DNA from: Flavobacteriales bacterium UBA7666
Lineage (GTDB): Bacteria > Bacteroidota > Bacteroidia > Flavobacteriales_D > Crocinitomicaceae
Assembly: GCA_002483265.1 (NCBI GenBank)
Contig: DLHO01000026.1
Span: 474,510 to 538,509 of the forward strand
Reading direction: 5' to 3'
DNA length: 64,000 nucleotides
The number at the start of each line of letters is the position of its first letter. Positions within the stretch are counted from its first letter, which is position 1. This document shows, in pieces, positions 58,694-64,000 of this stretch. Under the pieces are notes generated by a model. That model was not told where the DNA came from, did not search any database, and was given only the letters and a program-made list of their open reading frames with translations. Position numbers and translations under genes: made by a program.

Positions 58694-60568
58694 TTAAAAC
58701 AGTTGTATTAATTGTTCATTTGTAATTTGTGCTATAATTCGCTTGCCCGAAGGAGAAAACGTGTGTTCATCTGCTTCAAACAAACGCGATACAAAGTCAG
58801 AAACGGCCTCCTGGTTGTTCTGAAGCTTAAAAGACATACTTCCACCAAACGCAATTTGAGCTAGTACAGTATGTGCAATCTCTCCTTTATCCAGAGTTCC
58901 CATTTGCAATTGCTCTAAAATTTTGTCTACGCAAGACAGAACCGTCGATTCATCCAGAATCTGTGGAATTCCATCAATGTGTAATTCTTGTTCTACCCAC
59001 GACCAATTGAAACCAATTCGGGAGAGTGTTTTCTCATGTTCATTCCAGGCCAATTGTTCCTGTTTGGACATCACTTTCTCCATGGGAAAGATCAACTGCT
59101 GTGAGGCCAATGGATTCACAAAGAAACCACGCATTAAGTCGTCATACAACATACGCTCGTAGGCTCTGCGGTATTGAATCACCAATAAGCCTTCCGGAAC
59201 AGAACCAATAATAAAAGATCCTTTCAGGATGAACGGGCCGATCGATTTCAATGTTTCCACATCCAGTTCTACCTGAACGGGCTTTTCTTCGATTTCCTCG
59301 TTTACAGCTTCCGAATTCCACATTTCATCTAGGCTTGCAGATTGAAATTGCGAACCGAAACCTGCTTTATTCAACGCACTGGAAAAGGCTTTGTCTTTTG
59401 TAGTTGAAGATCCTGAATTTGAATTCCCTCCGGAAAATTGTCCTTCACGCGTATTTTGTATGTGAAAAGGATTGTATGTCTTATCTACTCGAATTTCCGG
59501 TGCAACAGGAGTTTGACTCAACATTGATACCGGAATATCAAATTCAGTTTCACGCTCGAAATCCAGAGTTGGAGTAATATTGAATTTTCCTAAACCTAAA
59601 CGAACAGCACTTCTGATGATGCTATAGATTGCTTTATCTTCTTCGAATTTGATCTCCGTTTTGGTTGGATGCACATTTACATCAATTTGTTTGGGATCAA
59701 CCTCCAAAAACAAAAAGTAGCTTGGAAATAATTTGGAAGGAAGTAAATGTTCAAAAGCTGCCGAAATAGCATGGTTGAAATACGTATCCTTAAAAAATCG
59801 ATTGTTGACAAACAAAAATTGTTCTCCACGCGATTTCTTAGCAACTTCCGGTTTTCCGACAAAACCATCCAATCCTACAATATCTGTTTGCTCCGTAACT
59901 GGAACCAGGTTGTCATTGAATTTCTTTCCGAAAACATCTACAATACGCTTTCTAAGCTGTCCCGGAGCCAAGTTGTAAATCTCCTGATCATTATGAACCA
60001 AGCGAAAAGCGATGTCGTGATGAGGAAGAACCACGCGTTCAAATTCATCAATGATATGCTTGAACTCCACATTATCTGATTTCAGGAAGTTACGTCGGGC
60101 AGGAACGTTAAAAAACAAGTTCTTGATTTCGAAATTACAGCCAACGGCGCATTGTGTCGGCTCTTGATTAATGACTTCCGTTCCTTCAATCAGGATTTTG
60201 GTTCCCAATTCGTCTGCCGCGCGTTTTGTTTGAAGCGTTACATGTGCAATTGCAGCAATAGAAGCCAAAGCTTCACCCCGGAATCCTTTTGTTTTTAATG
60301 CGAAAAGGTCAGCGGCACTTGCAATTTTACTTGTTGCGTGTCGTTCGAAACACATGCGTGCATCAAGCGGCGACATTCCTTTTCCGTTGTCCACAATCTG
60401 AATCAAGGTGCGGCCTGCATCTTTGATGTGCAATTCAATTTTCGTTGCTCCCGCATCAATACTATTCTCTACCAATTCCTTTACCACAGAAGCCGGTCTT
60501 TGAACAACTTCACCTGCTGCAATTTGATTAGCTACGTGATCCGGAAGTAAACGAATAATATCTGACAT
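58694..60568 (-). CDS. mutL: DNA mismatch repair protein MutL with degenerate endonuclease motifs
   Basis: From the ATG at 60568 the protein has 624 residues; an upstream TTG is rejected. The N-terminal GHKL ATPase is intact (NQIAAGEVVQRPASVVKELV, DNGKGM, RHATSK, GFRGEALASI). The C-terminal dimerisation domain is present, but the expected metal-binding motif DQHA-x2-E-x4-E is QYRRAYERMLYD here, and the late C-P-H-G-R-P box reads SPSGKR. By these residues the protein looks nuclease-negative, like E. coli MutL, although no MutH is seen nearby. It heads the operon with two rhomboids and the EEP gene (1-nt gaps). Confidence 0.9.
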   Translation of the reverse strand: MSDIIRLLPDHVANQIAAGEVVQRPASVVKELVENSIDAGATKIELHIKDAGRTLIQIVDNGKGMSPLDARMCFERHATSKIASAADLFALKTKGFRGEALASIAAIAHVTLQTKRAADELGTKILIEGTEVINQEPTQCAVGCNFEIKNLFFNVPARRNFLKSDNVEFKHIIDEFERVVLPHHDIAFRLVHNDQEIYNLAPGQLRKRIVDVFGKKFNDNLVPVTEQTDIVGLDGFVGKPEVAKKSRGEQFLFVNNRFFKDTYFNHAISAAFEHLLPSKLFPSYFLFLEVDPKQIDVNVHPTKTEIKFEEDKAIYSIIRSAVRLGLGKFNITPTLDFERETEFDIPVSMLSQTPVAPEIRVDKTYNPFHIQNTREGQFSGGNSNSGSSTTKDKAFSSALNKAGFGSQFQSASLDEMWNSEAVNEEIEEKPVQVELDVETLKSIGPFILKGSFIIGSVPEGLLVIQYRRAYERMLYDDLMRGFFVNPLASQQLIFPMEKVMSKQEQLAWNEHEKTLSRIGFNWSWVEQELHIDGIPQILDESTVLSCVDKILEQLQMGTLDKGEIAHTVLAQIAFGGSMSFKLQNNQEAVSDFVSRLFEADEHTFSPSGKRIIAQITNEQLIQLF

Positions 60569-60590
60569 GAACGAGTTCAATTTATATTAG

Positions 60591-60598
60591 CAAAAATA
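60591..60598 (-). promoter_or_regulatory. -7 box (TATTTTTG) for the mutL operon
   Basis: Exact TAnnTTTG match on the minus strand, 22 nt before the mutL ATG. Confidence 0.45.
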
Positions 60599-60657
60599 AG
60601 ATAATCTCTTAGTTCTAATGGTGTCTTTTTAACAATTCTCGTTCCACTTTTTTCCAT

Positions 60658-60672
60658 CTGACAGGCTGTCAG
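60658..60672. repeat. CTGACA-GGC-TGTCAG palindrome
   Basis: A perfect 6-bp inverted repeat with a 3-nt centre in the mutL upstream gap, next to AATTCCGA octamers at 60675-60710. Confidence 0.4.
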
Positions 60673-60748
60673 GTTAATTCCGAATTCCGAATGACTAATT
60701 CCGAATTAAGAGAGGCTGTCTGAAGCTGTTCATAATTAGTCAGCTTTG

Positions 60749-60836
60749 TTTAAAATATGTACATTCATTGGGATATCCATGGGGTATCATCGGGACATTC
60801 ATGCTTTATCATCGGTTTAAAATTGACTTATCTATG
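60749..60836. repeat. Array of eight 11-bp units before the 61020 gene
   Basis: Eight consecutive 11-bp blocks: TTTAAAATATG, TACATTCATTG, GGATATCCATG, GGGTATCATCG, GGACATTCATG, CTTTATCATCG, GTTTAAAATTG and ACTTATCTATG. On the reverse strand the units read like the CATGGATA-type units at 46497-46573. The pattern is degenerate but holds the 11-bp phase throughout. Confidence 0.7.
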
Positions 60837-60929
60837 CCGTTAGTCTACTTCAATCTTAAACTGACTTACAACCAGGTAACGAATTGAAGAGGGCTGAAAC
60901 TTCAGATCCGTAAGACTATTTTATGTTTA

Positions 60930-60995
60930 ACCGCAAAGAATGAAAGAACGCAAAGATTTTGAGGATAAACTTAGCTCTCTCTGCGCATTTGCGGT
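60930..60995. repeat. Element with inverted ends (ACCGCAAA...TTTGCGGT) that supplies part of a promoter
   Basis: ACCGCAAA (60930-60937) is mirrored by TTTGCGGT (60988-60995), with CGCAAAG and CTGCGC inner motifs. The right end contains the TTG (60989-60991) that sits 16 nt before the -7 box of the 61020 gene. Confidence 0.5.
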
Positions 60996-61007
60996 ATAAA
61001 ATTTACG

Positions 61008-61015
61008 TAATTTTG
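61008..61015 (+). promoter_or_regulatory. -7 box (TAATTTTG) 4 nt from the 61020 start codon
   Basis: Exact TAnnTTTG match; the TTG of the upstream element lies 16 nt before it. The spacing predicts a leaderless mRNA. Confidence 0.5.
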
Positions 61016-61019
61016 TTCT

Positions 61020-63998
61020 ATGAACAGAAAGACATTCCGCAAAGCTCCTTTCATTCTTATCCTTATTATTGGATCAGGATTGATCACTTCCGCGCTTTTA
61101 AAGACTCCGGCTCATCGATCAGTGAAAAAACACCAAGTAAGTCTCGCAACTGACAAAGATGAAGATCAATGGATTGCGGCTGAATTGGCTAAATTATCGA
61201 TGCAGGAACGTATTGCTCAATCTTTCATGGTGGCTTGCTGGTCTAACAAAGGCAAGGAACATTTAGCAGAAACAGAAGCTTTGGTTAACGAACAAAAAAT
61301 TGGCGGATTGATCTTTTTTCAAGGTGAGCGCGACAATCTGCAGGAGGCGATTCAACAAATGCAGGCAAACGCGGAAATTCCTTTGTTAATCGGAATGGAT
61401 GCAGAATGGGGGACGGCTATGCGCCTTTCCGGGGAACCACGTTTTCCATACCAACAAACGATAGGTGCAGCAAATGATTTAAAACTGACAGAACGTATCG
61501 GATATCAGATGGGAGTTGAATGTGACATGCTCGGAATTCACATGAACTTTTCTCCGGTGGCAGACGTAAATCTGAATCCACAGAATCCGGTAATTGGTTT
61601 TAGAGCTTTCGGTTCCAATTCACAACAAGTAGCCAAGCAAACGGCAGCTATGGTAAAAGGAATTGAAGATGCGGGTGCTATTTCCTGCGTAAAGCATTTT
61701 CCCGGACATGGCGATACAGACAAAGATTCCCACAAAGAACTTCCTACTGTTTCCCACAGTATAAACGAATTTGAATCGAAAGATTTTCTTCCCTTCAAAA
61801 GCGGAATAGAAGCAGGTACCCGCTCAGTTATGGTTGCTCATTTGAATGTTCCTTCACTGGATCCAAGCGGAACACCAAGCAGTTTGTCAAAAGTGGTTAT
61901 CGAAACTTATTTACGCAAAAAGCTTGGATTCAAAGGATTAGTAATCTCGGATGCCCTGAACATGAAAGCGGTTTCAGAGAAATACGGTAAATCTGAAGTG
62001 GTAGCTAAAGCATATTTGGCAGGTTGTGACATTCTGTTATTTCCCGAAAATGTTTCAGACGCAATCAAATTGATTTACAGCAAAGTAGAAAGTGGTGAAT
62101 TGAGTAAAGAAACTGTAAATGAGCATTGCAAAAGAGTTTTGAGAGCAAAATATCAGGCAATCGTTCATAAGCCAATGATTAAACGCAAAGATCCGGCTCC
62201 TGAGCGCAAGTTGATAATCAACCAAATTTATGAAAAAGCCTTGTTGTGCGTCAAAAATGAAGAAGATCATTTGCCAATTGATAAATTAGACAAAGAGATC
62301 ATTCGCATCGCCATTGGAACACATACTTCTGCTTTCAGAGATCGTTTAAATGATTATGGTAAAATAACTCATTATAAATACTTTACCCCGGAAGAAGCAG
62401 TTCGTAGATTGAAAGAAATCAAATTGAATTCAGAAGCGACTTACATTGTAGATTTTCATTCTGATGGTCAGCGAGCACGTAATAATTACGGCTTTGGGGC
62501 TTGGAAACAAGTTCTAGATCTGATTCCGGAAAATGCGAAAGCAACGGTGGTTTTGTTTGGAAATCCTTTAACTCTTCAAAACGAAACTGAATTCCCTAAA
62601 GCGGTGAAATCAATTCTTTGCGGATATGAGAACACGGCAGCGGCTCAAGAACGAACTGCACAAGCAATCATGGGGGCTTTTGATATCAATGGGAAATTGG
62701 CAACTGACATCACTAGTCAATGGAAATCCGGATTTGGAATTCAGGTAAAAAACAACGGAAGATTGAAGTATTCACAGCCTGAGGAATTGGGATTAAATCC
62801 GGAAAAACTGAAGGAAGTGGATGATATTGTAGCAAAAGCAATTGAAGCAAAAGCTTTTCCAGGCTGCCAGATTGTGGTAGCAATTGACGGGAAAATTGTC
62901 ATTCAAAAATCATATGGAACTACGATCTATGAAAATGGAGACAGTGTTACCAATGATCACATTTACGATATTGCTTCGATCACTAAAATCGCTTCGTCTA
63001 CAGCAGCTTTAATGCGTTTGAAAACATTGAACCAATTTGATGAAAAGATGAACCTGAATCAACTGGTTCCTGAATTGGTAAAAGAAACTCCCTATGCAGA
63101 TCTGAAAGCGATTGACTTATTAACACATCAGGCGGGTCTAACTCCTTGGATTGCTTTTTATAAGCGCACAATGGAAAACGGAGAATTGGATCCGGATATT
63201 TACAGCAAAGTGGATAAAGGGGTTTACAACAGGGCTGTGGCCGACAATATTTTCATCAAAGAGGATTATTGGAAAACCATGCTGAAGATCATAGTGGAAA
63301 CGCCTTTGACAGGAAAGAAATCCTACGAGTATTCCGATTTGAGCTATTACTTTTTCAACAAATACATTGAGCTTACCAGTGGAATGGGGCAGAATGAGTT
63401 TGTAGATAAAGAGATTTATCAGCCTTTGGGATTACAAACTATGACCTATTTACCCCTAAAGAAATTCAACAAGAAACGAATTGTACCAACAGAATATGAC
63501 AAAGAATTCCGCAAGCAATTGATTCACGGATACGTGCATGATCCCGGAGCAGCGATGATGGGTGGAGTTGCGGGTCACGCTGGATTATTCTCCAATGCAA
63601 CAGATTTGGCGGCATTGATGGAGTTTTTATTGAATAAAGGACAAATAGGAGACCAATCGATCATCAAAAAAGAAATTGTAGATCAGTTTACAGCGTGCCA
63701 ATTTTGTCCCGGAAACAGAAGAGGAATTGGTTTTGATAAACCAACCGTAAGTATTAAAAACGGTCCGACTTGTGATCTTGTTTCCCCTTCAACATTCGGT
63801 CATTCCGGATTTACAGGAACTATCACATGGGCAGATCCGGAAAACAAGGTGAATTTCGTGTTCTTATCGAACCGGGTTTATCCGGATGCAGACAATTGGA
63901 AAATAACAAAGATGAGCGTGCGAACGGAGATTCAGCGAGTAATCTACGAAGCACTTTTTGAAGCACGCCAGAAGAGATCAGCAGCGGCTGATCGATAA
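61020..63998 (+). CDS. Fusion of GH3 beta-N-acetylhexosaminidase-like domain and serine beta-lactamase-type hydrolase
   Basis: The 992-residue protein has an N-terminal membrane anchor or signal (APFILILIIGSGLITSALL). Residues about 45-400 are a GH3/NagZ-type domain with KHFPGHGDTDKDSHKELP (His and Asp acid/base loop) and LVISDALNMKAV (nucleophile Asp). A GH3 C-terminal-type domain follows (about 400-575). Residues about 600-985 are a class C beta-lactamase/penicillin-binding-type serine hydrolase: SITK (nucleophile Ser, Lys), YSDLSYYF (Tyr) and HSGFTGT (His-Ser-Gly). It probably works on peptidoglycan outside the cytoplasm. The C-terminus is complete, 2 nt before the window end. Confidence 0.9.
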   Translation: MNRKTFRKAPFILILIIGSGLITSALLKTPAHRSVKKHQVSLATDKDEDQWIAAELAKLSMQERIAQSFMVACWSNKGKEHLAETEALVNEQKIGGLIFFQGERDNLQEAIQQMQANAEIPLLIGMDAEWGTAMRLSGEPRFPYQQTIGAANDLKLTERIGYQMGVECDMLGIHMNFSPVADVNLNPQNPVIGFRAFGSNSQQVAKQTAAMVKGIEDAGAISCVKHFPGHGDTDKDSHKELPTVSHSINEFESKDFLPFKSGIEAGTRSVMVAHLNVPSLDPSGTPSSLSKVVIETYLRKKLGFKGLVISDALNMKAVSEKYGKSEVVAKAYLAGCDILLFPENVSDAIKLIYSKVESGELSKETVNEHCKRVLRAKYQAIVHKPMIKRKDPAPERKLIINQIYEKALLCVKNEEDHLPIDKLDKEIIRIAIGTHTSAFRDRLNDYGKITHYKYFTPEEAVRRLKEIKLNSEATYIVDFHSDGQRARNNYGFGAWKQVLDLIPENAKATVVLFGNPLTLQNETEFPKAVKSILCGYENTAAAQERTAQAIMGAFDINGKLATDITSQWKSGFGIQVKNNGRLKYSQPEELGLNPEKLKEVDDIVAKAIEAKAFPGCQIVVAIDGKIVIQKSYGTTIYENGDSVTNDHIYDIASITKIASSTAALMRLKTLNQFDEKMNLNQLVPELVKETPYADLKAIDLLTHQAGLTPWIAFYKRTMENGELDPDIYSKVDKGVYNRAVADNIFIKEDYWKTMLKIIVETPLTGKKSYEYSDLSYYFFNKYIELTSGMGQNEFVDKEIYQPLGLQTMTYLPLKKFNKKRIVPTEYDKEFRKQLIHGYVHDPGAAMMGGVAGHAGLFSNATDLAALMEFLLNKGQIGDQSIIKKEIVDQFTACQFCPGNRRGIGFDKPTVSIKNGPTCDLVSPSTFGHSGFTGTITWADPENKVNFVFLSNRVYPDADNWKITKMSVRTEIQRVIYEALFEARQKRSAAADR

Positions 63999-64000
63999 AA

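Noticed and set aside
61020..63998. The GH3/beta-lactamase-type fusion as an artefact of a missing stop
   Set aside because: This domain order is a known architecture in Bacteroidota and both active sites are complete.

Overview
The window is a chromosomal segment of a low-GC, free-living member of the Bacteroidota, most likely order Flavobacteriales and possibly close to the Crocinitomicaceae/Fluviicola group; the family-level placement is inference. The supporting signs are TAnnTTTG -7 promoter boxes ahead of many genes, almost no Shine-Dalgarno sequences, a type 3 prolyl-tRNA synthetase, and phylum-typical families (DUF3276, DUF5683, WbqC, OmpP1/FadL, putative porin, GH3-serine hydrolase fusion). 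Genes are dense on both strands and most look like housekeeping. There is no prophage, CRISPR array, rRNA operon or intact insertion sequence.

Layout. 1-2 kb: a MATE exporter (cut by the window edge) and an RlmI-like rRNA methyltransferase. 2.1-4.8 kb: a hypothetical protein, an orphan ABC ATPase, a BrkB/YihY membrane protein and a small membrane protein. 4.9-7.6 kb: a LexA-like XRE/S24 regulator converging on RecQ. 7.6-11.4 kb: a DUF3298-like secreted protein, IlvE and a secreted protein. 11.6-17.6 kb, minus strand: parA-parB-DUF5683-dapB-lepB-wbqC and a DUF3276 gene. 17.6-25.8 kb: a secreted protein, a ferredoxin divergent from an acyl-CoA reductase, a LysM glucosaminidase, a helical-repeat protein, an OmpP1-like barrel and a YG-rich lipoprotein. 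25.9-31.4 kb: proS, a hypothetical protein, two tRNA-Glu genes, rpsT, a porin and fabG. 31.5-36 kb, minus strand: lipoprotein, small exported protein and a TerB-ABC-permease protein. 36-39 kb: hemB, a 41-residue membrane peptide and small lipoproteins.

39.0-46.4 kb is a complete histidine operon, hisG-hisDC-hisB-hisH-hisA-hisF-hisIE. It is preceded by a 15-codon leader peptide with four His codons and a terminator/antiterminator pair, and it contains a hisD-hisC gene fusion. hisH carries an in-frame octamer-repeat insertion, and two near-identical terminator hairpins bracket the operon. 46.7-51.7 kb holds a monooxygenase-like protein, an oxidoreductase, and a tight cassette of carbamoyltransferase, membrane SGNH hydrolase, DUF5989 and SxtJ-like protein. 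51.9-54.6 kb: a thioesterase, a DbpA-type helicase and ProC. 54.6-55.4 kb has no gene. 55.4-60.6 kb: a lipoprotein and the mutL-rhomboid-rhomboid-EEP operon with 1-nt gaps. 61-64 kb: a GH3/beta-lactamase-family fusion.

The most unusual signals are in the non-coding DNA: two arrays of 11-bp units (46.5 and 60.75 kb), octamer AATTC-type repeats including the one inside hisH, several gene-free elements with inverted ends, and four promoters whose -7 box lies exactly 4 nt from the start codon, which suggests leaderless mRNAs.
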